A stretch of DNA of 64,000 nucleotides, taken from contig JANQSH010000039.1 in NCBI GenBank assembly GCA_028284145.1, positions 1-64,000 of the forward strand, written 5' to 3'. Positions 54,598-63,962 of this stretch are shown piece after piece. A program made the translations under genes and the position numbers. Below the pieces are notes generated by a model. It was not told the DNA's origin, made no database searches, and was given only the letters and a program-made list of their open reading frames with translations. The DNA is from Planctomycetaceae bacterium. Lineage in GTDB: Bacteria > Planctomycetota > Planctomycetia > Planctomycetales > Planctomycetaceae. The first letter of the stretch is position 1; each line of letters begins with the position of its first letter.

Positions 54598-55880
54598 GAT
54601 CGCTCAACCTCCTCGTGCCGGTCTTCGATGCCTGATTCATGGTATGCCAACTGGTTTCGGGCAAACGCCACACCATAGGCGGCTCCCATCAGTGCGAACA
54701 GCGGGTTCATGTAATAGACGTTGTAAATGAGAATGTTGTCGGTCGTGGAAATCAGCAGTGCGACGAAGTAGCCGAGAAACGCGGCGGCGAAAGTCTGCTT
54801 GAGAATGTCTGACGATCGTCTCACTCCCGTATGCAAGTCCCACATCTGCCAGATTACGGTGAGAAGAAAAATCGTCAGCCCGATGAGTCCGCACTCGAAA
54901 CCAACCCGCAGATAATCATTGTGACAGAGGGTCATCCGCGGCCAGACGGTTGGCACGAAGAAGTACGATGCCCCGACACCATGCCCAAACCAGGGGTGTT
55001 CCCACGCTTTTTCCAGAATCAATGGCCAGGCGGCAAAACGACCGAATCCGAGAAACCGCCCCGCGAACAGATCTTCCAGCGTTCCCGAACCGGAATGGAA
55101 AAAGCGATGTTGGAACGTGTCGGTGTGAAACAACAGAACACCCAGGCCAGCGACGAAAAACGACATGACCGCCCGCCAGAGGACACCTCGAATTCCCGGA
55201 TGAGCCAGTGGGATCAACAGCAGCACGGCGGTTGCGGTTCGGCTGCCGGTCGCGGCATTCACTGCCATGCAAAATATCCATCCAACCAGTGGAATAAGAA
55301 TTCGGGCCGGCAAACCGGCGAAGTATACACAGGCGATCAGTCCAACCGTCATCGCGAGAACCCGCGCGCCACCGATTTCGCCATCACCGGAAACTTTCTC
55401 CATCAACACATGCAAGACAATCATCGCCAACGCGACGAAAAACATCTTTTGAAATGTGCGTAGCTGGTCTTCGGTCCGGACGAACATCGACGCGGCGGCA
55501 CCCATCAACAACGGCATCGTCAGTTGACACAAGTCCTGTACATGTCGTGACGTAATCCCGCCGCACCACAACAGGGAGAGTGAGAGAATCGCCAGCCAGG
55601 GCATCCAGACTTTCCAGGGAAAGGCGACATGAAACTGCTCGGCGAATCCCAGTTCGAGCAGAATGACAAGACCTCCCGCCAGAAGGAATAAGACCCACAC
55701 CCAGCCGGACAAATTGAAACCGGCCACTTCGCCATCCAGAAACAAAGGCAACGCCGTCGCCAGCGGGATACTCAAGGTGAACAAATAGCCGAGGCTCTGC
55801 CGATGCAACGGCACCATCTGCTGCGCGTTTGCCGGCAGACTTATAGAGGGATGAAGTGAAGAGGTCATTTCGTGCGTCAT
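54591..55880 (-). CDS. O-antigen ligase/polymerase family membrane protein
   Basis: A 429-residue polytopic protein with roughly ten hydrophobic helices (LGYLFTLSIPLATALPLFLD, VWVLFLLAGGLVILLELG, MPWLAILSLSLLWCGGI and others). A large periplasmic loop before the last helices contains GRFLGFGRFAAWPLILEKAW, then HPWFGHGVGASYFFVPTVWP and LCHNDYLRVGFECGLIGLTI. The H-N-D-Y-L box with a preceding GHG loop is typical for O-antigen ligase and Wzy polymerases. In this locus it most likely polymerises the repeat unit. Start and stop overlap the neighbouring genes by four and seven bases. Confidence 0.9.
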   Translation of the reverse strand: MTHEMTSSLHPSISLPANAQQMVPLHRQSLGYLFTLSIPLATALPLFLDGEVAGFNLSGWVWVLFLLAGGLVILLELGFAEQFHVAFPWKVWMPWLAILSLSLLWCGGITSRHVQDLCQLTMPLLMGAAASMFVRTEDQLRTFQKMFFVALAMIVLHVLMEKVSGDGEIGGARVLAMTVGLIACVYFAGLPARILIPLVGWIFCMAVNAATGSRTATAVLLLIPLAHPGIRGVLWRAVMSFFVAGLGVLLFHTDTFQHRFFHSGSGTLEDLFAGRFLGFGRFAAWPLILEKAWEHPWFGHGVGASYFFVPTVWPRMTLCHNDYLRVGFECGLIGLTIFLLTVIWQMWDLHTGVRRSSDILKQTFAAAFLGYFVALLISTTDNILIYNVYYMNPLFALMGAAYGVAFARNQLAYHESGIEDRHEEVERSW

Positions 55881-57274
55881 GCCGCTGCTCCTTCCGCGGA
55901 AAGATGACGAATGAGTCGTGTAAAGGCGACTCCACAGATAATGGAAACGGTCAGGTTACCAACCAGCAGTCCCACAGCCGCACCGATGACGCCCCAAATT
56001 GGAACCAATGCCAGCGTTGCACCAACCGTCAGTATCAACCCCAGCAATCTCGATTTGAAGATCATGTCGGGACGTTCAATGACCCACAGGCCATTTTCGG
56101 CGGCAAAGCTGATACCTCCACTCAACAGAGCCAGGGCAAGAACGGTAATGAGCCATTGCTCGCCCGGCACGACAGGTTCATCGTAAAGTAAATGGAGTGC
56201 GAAACTGCCGCCCAGCATGACGATAATCGTAAAGAACGTCTGTGCCAGACCCAGTAACAATGTTGTTTTCCAGATGACGCGACGAACTTCCGCCGGGCCA
56301 TCCTCAGCCTGTGCGCGGGACGCCTTCGGAGCGAGAACATTGCCGATGCCCAATATCACCGGATTAAACAGCATCGCAACCGACATGCAGGCGGCATACA
56401 TTCCTGTCGCCGTCTCGTCCAACAGACCAGTCAGTAACCAGTAAATCGCGTAAACCTGTAACGCACCGATGACCTGCCCGGCACACATCCAGCGACCAAA
56501 GTTCCAGTGCTTTTTGAAGTCCGCGCGCGAGTGCCGCCAGTTGTACCGAAACTGTTTTGCAGTGTGCACGAGCCAGCCCGTGGTCAACACGCAACAGGCA
56601 ACGCCGATGGAAACATAGCCGGTGACTGCGGACAGTTGATTCAGTGATGCCAGCCAGATCAGCCCGCCAATTTGCAATGTCGTGACTGCCACGTCGAAGG
56701 AAAGGACAATCCAGACGCTCAGACGAGCGAATACATATCTCCGGACGTATTCCCGCAGTGACCAGAACGGTACAATGGCAGCGATCATCCACATCACATG
56801 TCCCAAACCGTCTGGCCCCAATCCGAGTGCACAGCCGATTGCCATCACCGCGAAGACAACCATTGCAGTGACAGTCAACACAGCCTGATGCAACAACACA
56901 CTGCCGGAGTACTGCTGCAACGCATTCCCTTTGAGTCGTGGGCTGTAAATAGTGTAGGGGAGAACGATCAACGAATCCTGCAAGACCATGACGACAATCA
57001 GCAGGCTCATGCCAAGCGAATAGAGTCCCAGTTCATGGAGTCCACATATTCGCCCGATTAGCACGGTGGTGATCAGGCTTGTTCCACTGACGACGGCTTG
57101 ATCGGCCAATGCCAGAAAGGTATCGCGCGTGCCGGGACCAACCAGAGATTTGACTCGACTCACAACTCTGCCGACTCGAGAACCCTGATCGGTCAAGGGA
57201 AGTGAATCGGTATTCGGCTTTGATTGCAGGGAGACGTCTTGTGAGATGTCGGTTTGGGTGACAGATTGCGTCAT
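55877..57274 (-). CDS. Oligosaccharide flippase, MOP superfamily (Wzx-like)
   Basis: A 465-residue protein with about twelve hydrophobic helices after a polar 60-residue N-terminus. The first helices, FLALADQAVVSGTSLITTVL and LGLYSLGMSLLIVVMVLQDS, are typical of polysaccharide flippases; so is the final pair with ILTVGATLALVPIWGVIGAA. It should move lipid-linked repeat units across the inner membrane. It overlaps the deacetylase gene upstream and the ligase gene downstream by four bases each. Confidence 0.9.
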   Translation of the reverse strand: MTQSVTQTDISQDVSLQSKPNTDSLPLTDQGSRVGRVVSRVKSLVGPGTRDTFLALADQAVVSGTSLITTVLIGRICGLHELGLYSLGMSLLIVVMVLQDSLIVLPYTIYSPRLKGNALQQYSGSVLLHQAVLTVTAMVVFAVMAIGCALGLGPDGLGHVMWMIAAIVPFWSLREYVRRYVFARLSVWIVLSFDVAVTTLQIGGLIWLASLNQLSAVTGYVSIGVACCVLTTGWLVHTAKQFRYNWRHSRADFKKHWNFGRWMCAGQVIGALQVYAIYWLLTGLLDETATGMYAACMSVAMLFNPVILGIGNVLAPKASRAQAEDGPAEVRRVIWKTTLLLGLAQTFFTIIVMLGGSFALHLLYDEPVVPGEQWLITVLALALLSGGISFAAENGLWVIERPDMIFKSRLLGLILTVGATLALVPIWGVIGAAVGLLVGNLTVSIICGVAFTRLIRHLSAEGAAA

Positions 57275-58302
57275 CGAACATCTCCCGTCAGCACTTGTTC
57301 GTCATCCGCCGGAACAAATTCGACATTCATTTTGTCGAAGGTCGTCTGTCTGCCACGCATCGTATTCTTGATCGCGCGACGCAGTTTGGGAGCCCAACTG
57401 TACCAGCCGCACAATTTGGCCGATAACGTCGCCGCGGTATCCCACGGAAAAGCATTCATCCGTCCCCAGCGAAAAGGGTCGTCCTGCAGATGATCGACGG
57501 TTACCGCTTCGGTAGTGAGAGCGCAAAAGAGTGTTGTTTCTTTAGCGATGGTGATGAGATCGTCACCGGCGAACCCTTTGTATGGGCAGCCGTATGGAAA
57601 GGCGAAAGGGAGCGAGTTGGTCTGCGTCAACTCCTCCAGAATATCGATTGACCGTTGCAGATCGGTACGAAAAACCTCTGGCTGACCTCGAAAATCATTG
57701 TGCGTATGTGTGTGGGCTCCAATGGTGATCAGCGGATCGGCTTGCATCTCCAGTAATTCTGCTGTGGTAAGCCCCCGGATCATTTCGGGCGGAACGTGTG
57801 ATGCGAAATGCACCCCCCATTCGTCGAAGTGAAACGGAATATCGTGATCGAGATAGCCAGTGCTGATGAACAATGTCGCCGGGATGTTGTGTTTTTGGAG
57901 CACGGGCCAGGCATGCCGATAGACCGACTGAAAAATGTCATCGAACGTTACGATGGTCGTTTTCGGAGGTAGATGGCGATTGTTTCGACGAGCATTAAGG
58001 AGATCGCACAGCGCGATGAACTTGTGCCCCCGTTTCAAAAGCCCTTTCAATTGTCGCTCGAATTGCTCCGGCGGCACGTTGTGATGCGGTGGAGGCAGGC
58101 CCGGAAGCGTTTCCTCAACGCGATGGTATGTCAGAATTCCGATTTGATTTGAGACACGACTTCCAAGAACAGCATTCAAACACGCGCCCAGGTTTCCGAT
58201 AGCGCGGAATGGGAGCGACTGCGCGAAAGGTTCAGAGAGTTTACACGTCAACCTTTGCATATGATCAGGGGAAAGCCAGGGTGATCCTTCAGGTGCTGTC
58301 AT
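57271..58302 (-). CDS. Polysaccharide deacetylase (NodB-homology, CE4-like)
   Basis: A 343-residue protein. The NodB domain has IGILTYHRVEETLPGLPPPH, TTIVTFDDIFQSVYRHAWPV with the Asp pair, TLFISTGYLDHDIPFHFDEW and the His motif ITIGAHTHTHNDFRGQPEVF. The FDD is followed by IF instead of GY, a mild departure. The final catalytic block is LPFAFPYGCPYKGFAGDDLI. It probably removes acetyl groups from the polymer or its lipid-linked unit. It starts 42 bp after the sugar transferase. Confidence 0.88.
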   Translation of the reverse strand: MTAPEGSPWLSPDHMQRLTCKLSEPFAQSLPFRAIGNLGACLNAVLGSRVSNQIGILTYHRVEETLPGLPPPHHNVPPEQFERQLKGLLKRGHKFIALCDLLNARRNNRHLPPKTTIVTFDDIFQSVYRHAWPVLQKHNIPATLFISTGYLDHDIPFHFDEWGVHFASHVPPEMIRGLTTAELLEMQADPLITIGAHTHTHNDFRGQPEVFRTDLQRSIDILEELTQTNSLPFAFPYGCPYKGFAGDDLITIAKETTLFCALTTEAVTVDHLQDDPFRWGRMNAFPWDTAATLSAKLCGWYSWAPKLRRAIKNTMRGRQTTFDKMNVEFVPADDEQVLTGDVR

Positions 58303-58343
58303 TGTGTTTCATTCCAGCCGGTCGGGGCGGGATTTGGTTTGTC

Positions 58344-59660
58344 TCAGGAACCTTTGCGTCCAAAGACGGTACCAAAAGTTCTGAAGATCAGTTCGACATC
58401 AGTCGTGATGGTCCTCGAGCCAATATAAGACAAGTCCATCCGCGTCCAGTCGCCAAATGAGATGCTGTTCCGTTCGTCCTGAATCTGCCATGTGCAGGTC
58501 AGACCCGGTGTCACATCCAGCCGACGGCGTTGCCAACTCAGGCAGGCATCCGACTCGTGACACGGGAGAGGTCGTGGCCCCACCAGAGACATGTCTCCTG
58601 TGAGAACGTTCCACAATTGAGGTAACTCATCGATGCTGGTTTTGCGAATGAACTTGCCGATACCGGTGATTCTTGGATCGTTTTTGATTTTGAATGCTGG
58701 ACCGTCCTGTTCGTTCTGTTCCATTAGAGCCGCCTGTTTCGCCTCGGCATCGATCACCATCGAACGAAACTTGTAAATGCGAAAAGGTTTACCCCCTCGA
58801 CCGGTACGCAGTTGGCTGAACAGCACTGGGCCGTTCGAGGTCAGCTTGATGACGATCGCAGTCGCCAGCAAAACTGGTGAGAGCATCAGTAATCCGATCG
58901 CCGCACCAGTCATGTCGATCATTCGTTTCCAAACCGGCATGGGCCGCACGAAAATGGCTTCCAATGGCTGGGCTGATTGCTGTGGATCGATGCCACGATG
59001 CAAATCCACGAGTTCATCGACCAGTCGTTCCGCCCTCTGCAGATTACCATCGATTTCGATTTCGGTCTCGGTTTTGGTTTTCAACTCAATCTGAACGTCG
59101 GTCGAGACCAACAGGGCATCACTCTCACTTGCCAGTCCGGTTGATTGATCGAATGACGAACGCCTGACGCCAATCAGCAGATCATCCGGCAGATCGATAC
59201 CAGATGCCGTATCATTTAGTGCCGACCCGTCATCATTCGAGGAGGCCTGATTGTCCTCGGATTGGTCCGGCACGATTTCGTTGGGGTGTTGAAAGACCTC
59301 ACATGTCACCGCCCCAATGTCATTGCGAAGTCCCTCAATTTTTTCCAGGAATTTCCACGCTCCCTCGGGTCGCGTATCCCACAGCACGATGCCCAACTGT
59401 TCGTTTTGCAAAAAGCCAATGTGATCCGTTGCCCGGATATTCTTCCGCAGATTGAGCGCAAACTCGGTTACCATCGGCGCATCGATTTCATCCGAAAGTG
59501 TGAACACGGCAAGGCAAAATGGTCGGCTACTGCGATCGGTACGCATGCGTTCCACTTCCAGAATGGAGCGGAATGTGCTTTGTGAATGAATGCCAGCACG
59601 GTCGCGCTGTTCTTCTTCACGGAGCCTGGCCCACGTTTGGCGTATTCTCTGCAAGAACAT
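58344..59660 (-). CDS. Polyprenyl-phosphate sugar phosphotransferase with an extra N-terminal domain
   Basis: The initiating transferase of the locus, 438 residues from the ATG at 59660. The C-terminal 200 residues form the bacterial sugar transferase domain: MIDMTGAAIGLLMLSPVLLA (membrane helix), GGKPFRIYKFRSMVIDAEAK, KTSIDELPQLWNVLTGDMSL and VGPRPLPCHESDACLSWQRR. The N-terminal 230 residues have a cyclase-like alpha/beta pattern (FCLAVFTLSDEIDAPMVTEF, HIGFLQNEQLGIVLWDTRPE) that is unusual for this family and may be a degenerate GGDEF domain. The start overlaps the end of the Wzz gene by 44 bases. Confidence 0.88.
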   Translation of the reverse strand: MFLQRIRQTWARLREEEQRDRAGIHSQSTFRSILEVERMRTDRSSRPFCLAVFTLSDEIDAPMVTEFALNLRKNIRATDHIGFLQNEQLGIVLWDTRPEGAWKFLEKIEGLRNDIGAVTCEVFQHPNEIVPDQSEDNQASSNDDGSALNDTASGIDLPDDLLIGVRRSSFDQSTGLASESDALLVSTDVQIELKTKTETEIEIDGNLQRAERLVDELVDLHRGIDPQQSAQPLEAIFVRPMPVWKRMIDMTGAAIGLLMLSPVLLATAIVIKLTSNGPVLFSQLRTGRGGKPFRIYKFRSMVIDAEAKQAALMEQNEQDGPAFKIKNDPRITGIGKFIRKTSIDELPQLWNVLTGDMSLVGPRPLPCHESDACLSWQRRRLDVTPGLTCTWQIQDERNSISFGDWTRMDLSYIGSRTITTDVELIFRTFGTVFGRKGS

Positions 59661-61227
59661 CTCTGGTTGTCTCCGAGGTCTGAGTTGTCGGTCGTTGAGT
59701 CTGTTTAATTTCGTCGTTGGATTCGGTGGAGCGTGTGCGGTCGAAAAATTCCTTGATGAATGCGATGGCGAAAGCAACAGCGACCGCCACAAGGAATCCG
59801 GCAATCAGGACGAGCGACTTCCTGGGACTGACAGGTTTGCGATTGAACGTTGGTGCCTGCACAACGTTCACATTTGAGATGCGCTCATTCTCCAAATCAC
59901 GATCGATTCGTGCCTGTTCCAGTTTCTGCGAATACTCGCCGTAGTTCGTTTTGAGCAGCGTGACCTTCTGCTGCAGTTCTTCAATGTGACCTTCCTGCTC
60001 GTTCAAATTCCACAGCCGTTCCCGTTCAGCCTGCCGTTGTTTTTCCAGTGATGCCAACTTTGCCCTGGCTGAGGCGGCGAGAATTTTTTCATCCAGCATT
60101 TTGAGGTACATCTGCTGATGGGCCGGATTGGTCGAATGGATCGCCTGCGTGCCGGGCGTCGATTGCTTCGCCAGTATCGCTTCGGCCTCCTGGATCTGCT
60201 GCTGCACACTGGTCACCAGGTGATGATGGGGCGTGTATTTGTTGAGCAGTTCCTGTTCACGAATCCGCAGTTCAAAAAGCTGTCGCCGGGTCATGCCATA
60301 TGGTCCGCCGGGAAATCCGCTGACTTCTTCGGTCAGCAATCGTTCGGGAATACTGTTGAGTGTCTGCTCCATCGTCTCGGCCCGGGCCTGGGCAGAGGTA
60401 AAGTCGGCCTCAGTCTGGCGAATGGCGGTATCCAAAGCCGCCAACTCCGCTTGAGCCCGTTGGCGACCACCTTCAATGGTGACCAATTCGAGTTCGTTTT
60501 TGGCATCGCGAAATTCGGCCTGAGCGTCAGCCAACTGATTCCGCAGCAGGTTTGTCTGCTTCTCAAAGAAATTGTAAGAACCGGTCGTGCGATGGGCACG
60601 TAGATGAAGCACGCGGAATGCATCCAGAAATGATCCGAGAATCGTCTGTGCGCTGTGTGGGTTTCTGAATTGAGACGTGACCTTGATCACGCGCGAATCG
60701 TGTGCGGCAGAGACATCGATGGCGGAACCGAGTTCGCGAATCGCTTTCTCTCGATTCGAGATCGCCAGCGGAAGGCCGAGTGTTTCATTTGGTTGATTCG
60801 GTTTTGCCGATGACGCTTCACTTGATTTGACGTTATCGGGTTCCGTAGTCGTGTTCGCTCTGGCTGTCTTCCCGAGAATCAACTCGGGGCCGAGTTCATC
60901 GACCACGTTATCCAGCACAGCCCGGCTTTCGATGATGTCGAGGACCGTCTTGATCTCGTTTTCCGGCGCGTCGTGCATCGACACGTTCTGGCCGGTGGTT
61001 GCAGTCGGATCCAATGCGACACTTTCACGTCCCACGCGGACGAACAGTTTTGCTTCGGATTCATACGTCTTTGGCCAGTACTTCAGCGCGACAATCGTCA
61101 CGACCATCACCAGCACAAACACCAGCAACAATAGCACGATCTGCCGCCGGATGATCGCCAGCGCGTCGAAAATGGTTTGAGCCGATTGTGGCGGATTCTG
61201 AGAACGGAATTCGGGCCGGGACATCAC
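59617..61227 (-). CDS. Wzz/GumC-type chain-length determinant
   Basis: A 536-residue inner-membrane protein. An N-terminal helix (IVLLLLVFVLVMVVTIVALK) precedes the Wzz domain YESEAKLFVRVGRESVALDP. A long periplasmic coiled coil follows (TNLLRNQLADAQAEFRDAKN, GYMTRRQ-like GNVR block LFELRIREQELLNKYTPHHH). A C-terminal helix (SLVLIAGFLVAVAVAFAIAF) is preceded by the proline-rich FNRKPVSPRK motif. There is no C-terminal tyrosine-kinase domain. It regulates chain length together with Wza. Element B and D copies occupy the 454-bp gap to the Wza gene. Confidence 0.92.
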   Translation of the reverse strand: MMSRPEFRSQNPPQSAQTIFDALAIIRRQIVLLLLVFVLVMVVTIVALKYWPKTYESEAKLFVRVGRESVALDPTATTGQNVSMHDAPENEIKTVLDIIESRAVLDNVVDELGPELILGKTARANTTTEPDNVKSSEASSAKPNQPNETLGLPLAISNREKAIRELGSAIDVSAAHDSRVIKVTSQFRNPHSAQTILGSFLDAFRVLHLRAHRTTGSYNFFEKQTNLLRNQLADAQAEFRDAKNELELVTIEGGRQRAQAELAALDTAIRQTEADFTSAQARAETMEQTLNSIPERLLTEEVSGFPGGPYGMTRRQLFELRIREQELLNKYTPHHHLVTSVQQQIQEAEAILAKQSTPGTQAIHSTNPAHQQMYLKMLDEKILAASARAKLASLEKQRQAERERLWNLNEQEGHIEELQQKVTLLKTNYGEYSQKLEQARIDRDLENERISNVNVVQAPTFNRKPVSPRKSLVLIAGFLVAVAVAFAIAFIKEFFDRTRSTESNDEIKQTQRPTTQTSETTRDVLAENTPNVGQAP

Positions 61228-61409
61228 AGCACCTGTCGTATATCGAAAGGCAGACCACGTCTGCAGTTATGTTAATTTGAGGCAAACCGCTGGAAATTCA
61301 GGCCGGCAGTGTCCCTTAAAAAGATAGGTCACGACGAAAGAAATGCGGGCGAGATACCGCTTTTAAGCCGAGGCATTCCGGACGATTAAAGCGTTTCATC
61401 CGGTCGTAG

Positions 61410-61469
61410 TGCCTTGTCAAAGCTTTGTTTTGGGGTACGAACTGACTAACGCGCTCTGTTGTTGCTCCT
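61410..61469 (+). repeat. Dispersed element D, copy 5 (3'-truncated)
   Basis: It reads TGCCTTGTCAAAGCTTTGTT and GGGGTACGAACTGACTAACG, then CTGTTGTTGCTCCTT, and stops there. The element B copy begins at once (GAGCGTATTATG). The right part of D is lost at or before the junction. Confidence 0.65.
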
Positions 61470-61568
61470 TGAGCGTATTATGTTCTTCTGTACCGCAAAA
61501 TCGCCTTCTGACCTGCAAATGCAGACTCCCACAAGCGAGAACCGTCACACGAAAAGGGAAACGGCTCC
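61470..61568 (+). repeat. Dispersed element B, copy 4
   Basis: B-type full-length copy: TGAGCGTATTATGTTCTTCT at the left, CAGACTCCCACAAGCGAGAA inside, and CACGAAAAGGGAAACGGCTC at the right. It lies in the 454-bp gap between the Wza and Wzz genes, antisense to both. The gap also holds a truncated D element; nothing else I can name. Confidence 0.85.
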
Positions 61569-61681
61569 TTGTCACTTCATCAAGCCCTGATTTTCAGCCT
61601 GAACGCTGCAGTAGGAACGCGTGGAATGATCCCGTTGAACCAGAGACAATGGCATCAGAGATGATGCCAATTGTGGGGATA

Positions 61682-63799
61682 TCAATTGCTGCTGCCGAAG
61701 GCATCAAAGCTCGCGGCTTCGACCACGGAGCCATCCAGCAGGTGCCGTTCAAAGAAGGCGAACACCGCTTCCAGCTTCGTGTACCGCAGGTAGATGCGGT
61801 CTTCCGGACGAATGAGAATCCGTCGGTCGGGTCGTTTCATCGCCTCGTACAGGTCGACTTCAATCGGCACCCAGCGGCCATTCGCCAGTTTACGCTGGAT
61901 GATGGCCTTGCTCGCGCCGACGGTGACATCCTGATTCAGGGCCGAAATGCCCCCGACGTTTTTGGATGGCATCTGACGATTGCCAGTCGCCTCGGCCAAC
62001 GCGATCGCGCCAACCACATCGATGTCGTAATCGCGCGGCATAATGTACTGACCGACCCCCAGCAGGCCGCCAGTGTAAAAGAATTCGGTCTCACGCGATT
62101 CGATGAAAACGATGTCTCCCTCATAGAGTGTGATGTCCTCTTCCGAAAGATAAAGTTGTTCTCCATCGTTGAGGCGAAGTGGAATACGGATCGTGTGAGG
62201 ATTGTCGAGTGTCGAGGCGATCGCGGGGTGCTCAGCCGCAAAATGTGGTGGCAAACCGTGAACGGGTGCAATGTGATTGGCTCCGGCATCGCAGCCAGTC
62301 GTGCAGTTCATCTGTCGAATCAGCAGATGACGGGGCTTGCTGGCGGAATGTTGATGCGATGCGTTGACTATCGAGTTCGCAGCCATTTGTTGCAGGGTGT
62401 TGTGTCCCGAGGTTGGGACGATCTGGTGTCGTACTGTTGTCGTGCCATGAATCATTTTCCGGTTCATTGCGTCATTCGGTTGCTTCTTGTCTCCCGTTAA
62501 TCTGGGGAGTAGTGGTTTGCGGAACCACTTTCGCTGCGCATTCAACTTTCGTTGTGCATTCAGTGATTTGGAATCCTGCTTCGGCGTTTTACCTGAGGGA
62601 TGCAAACCGTATGGCATACCTTGAAAATTGTACGAGGTTGGAATATCGGAGGCGTTCCGACCCCCACGGTAATTCTGATAGAGGGTAGCATCCGGCGATT
62701 GCCCACGAGCGACGAAACTTGTGGCAGGTTGCCCCGGCATCATCATTCCGCGCGGTCCAAAGACCGGCGGTCCAAAGTTGACTGGATTGAAAGTCTGCGG
62801 AGAGGAAATGGGAAGAAACCGCGTCGGGATTTGTGGCTGTTGACCGGGTGATGGTTGAGGGGTTGGCTGAATAGCCGGTGTTGAGGGTGGCATGACAGGC
62901 ATGACCGTTTGTACCGGTGGCATTCCCTGATGTTGTGGCAAAACCAGTGTCGCAGTCGGTGTGTGATGGATTGTATTGTCGTTTCTGCGAGCCATCATTT
63001 CGCGGTATCGCGCACCACGAATCACATAGATGGCATTGTGCGCGTCGAGACCGGGAAGGCCTCCGGTTTCCGCCAACGCATGCAACACATCATTGCGGTA
63101 GACAGACAGATTGATAATCCGCCCGGTGCCTCGTTTGTCAATCTCGAAGTTGACCGTGGATCCTGCGCCGATGTTTCCCTGATCATTTCCCGATTCCTGC
63201 CGAATGACCAGCACGCGATAACTGCGCGCTTTCTGCAATGAGACGAAAATCCGCTGACGGTCTGGTTTCAGAAGGGGCCGTGACCCTGTCGTATAGGCCT
63301 GGCGAATGGCCTGTTCAACCTGACGCAGCGTCAGACCCCGCACATTCAAGGGGGGCAGGTACGGGAGCGAAATCGTGCCATCGGCATGAACGGAAACGGG
63401 ATAGCCAAGCGAAGGTGGCATGTCGTTATCGATGGGGGCGTAAACCGGCGGAACTTCATTGTCATTCCCGAGAATTCCCTCGATAAAAATGCCCAATACA
63501 TCTCCCCCGTCAACATGATGCTCGACCGGCGGAGTTTGCCGAAGCAGGGAAAGGTCAATCGTCGTTCGTTCCGAACGCGCGGGCATGCGGAAAAATTCCG
63601 GCATTTTTTCCGCTGGGACACCTTCCAACGGTCGCAGAGCGGAACACCCCGGACTCAACAATAGGCCAAGCATCACCACGACAGGGACAAGTCGCCCCAG
63701 GGCCGGTGCCATGCGGCCAAATCTGCACATACCCTTTGAGAAGGGGATGCGATCGTGTCGTGTAAGTGATGAAAGGATATTGAGTTGCGAGATGTTCAT
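61682..63799 (-). CDS. Wza-like polysaccharide export lipoprotein with SLBB domains
   Basis: A 705-residue outer-membrane exporter. A signal with the lipobox LLLSPGC (Cys52 from the ATG at 63799) precedes the export domain: HHVDGGDVLGIFIEGILGND, SVHADGTISLPYLPPLNVRG and LTLRQVEQAIRQAYTTGSRP. A first SLBB-like part (YRVLVIRQESGNDQGNIGAG) follows. A long Pro/Gln/Met/Asn-rich linker covers about residues 270-500, and then a second SLBB block (LYLSEEDITLYEGDIVFIES). The protein is almost twice the usual Wza length because of the linker. A start at 63712 would give a more standard 23-residue signal. It heads the exopolysaccharide operon. Confidence 0.88.
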   Translation of the reverse strand: MNISQLNILSSLTRHDRIPFSKGMCRFGRMAPALGRLVPVVVMLGLLLSPGCSALRPLEGVPAEKMPEFFRMPARSERTTIDLSLLRQTPPVEHHVDGGDVLGIFIEGILGNDNEVPPVYAPIDNDMPPSLGYPVSVHADGTISLPYLPPLNVRGLTLRQVEQAIRQAYTTGSRPLLKPDRQRIFVSLQKARSYRVLVIRQESGNDQGNIGAGSTVNFEIDKRGTGRIINLSVYRNDVLHALAETGGLPGLDAHNAIYVIRGARYREMMARRNDNTIHHTPTATLVLPQHQGMPPVQTVMPVMPPSTPAIQPTPQPSPGQQPQIPTRFLPISSPQTFNPVNFGPPVFGPRGMMMPGQPATSFVARGQSPDATLYQNYRGGRNASDIPTSYNFQGMPYGLHPSGKTPKQDSKSLNAQRKLNAQRKWFRKPLLPRLTGDKKQPNDAMNRKMIHGTTTVRHQIVPTSGHNTLQQMAANSIVNASHQHSASKPRHLLIRQMNCTTGCDAGANHIAPVHGLPPHFAAEHPAIASTLDNPHTIRIPLRLNDGEQLYLSEEDITLYEGDIVFIESRETEFFYTGGLLGVGQYIMPRDYDIDVVGAIALAEATGNRQMPSKNVGGISALNQDVTVGASKAIIQRKLANGRWVPIEVDLYEAMKRPDRRILIRPEDRIYLRYTKLEAVFAFFERHLLDGSVVEAASFDAFGSSN

Positions 63800-63962
63800 G
63801 GTTTCCGGGATTTCATCACGGAGTCTCTGGACGCACAATCGGCACGATTGTTGATATCCCTTTTATCGGCACAGTTTGCCAAATCCGTGATTCCGAGGTG
63901 GGAAATACCAACCTCAAACAGGCATCATCCTGGAACTGGCTCAGACGCAACGCAATCGTCAT

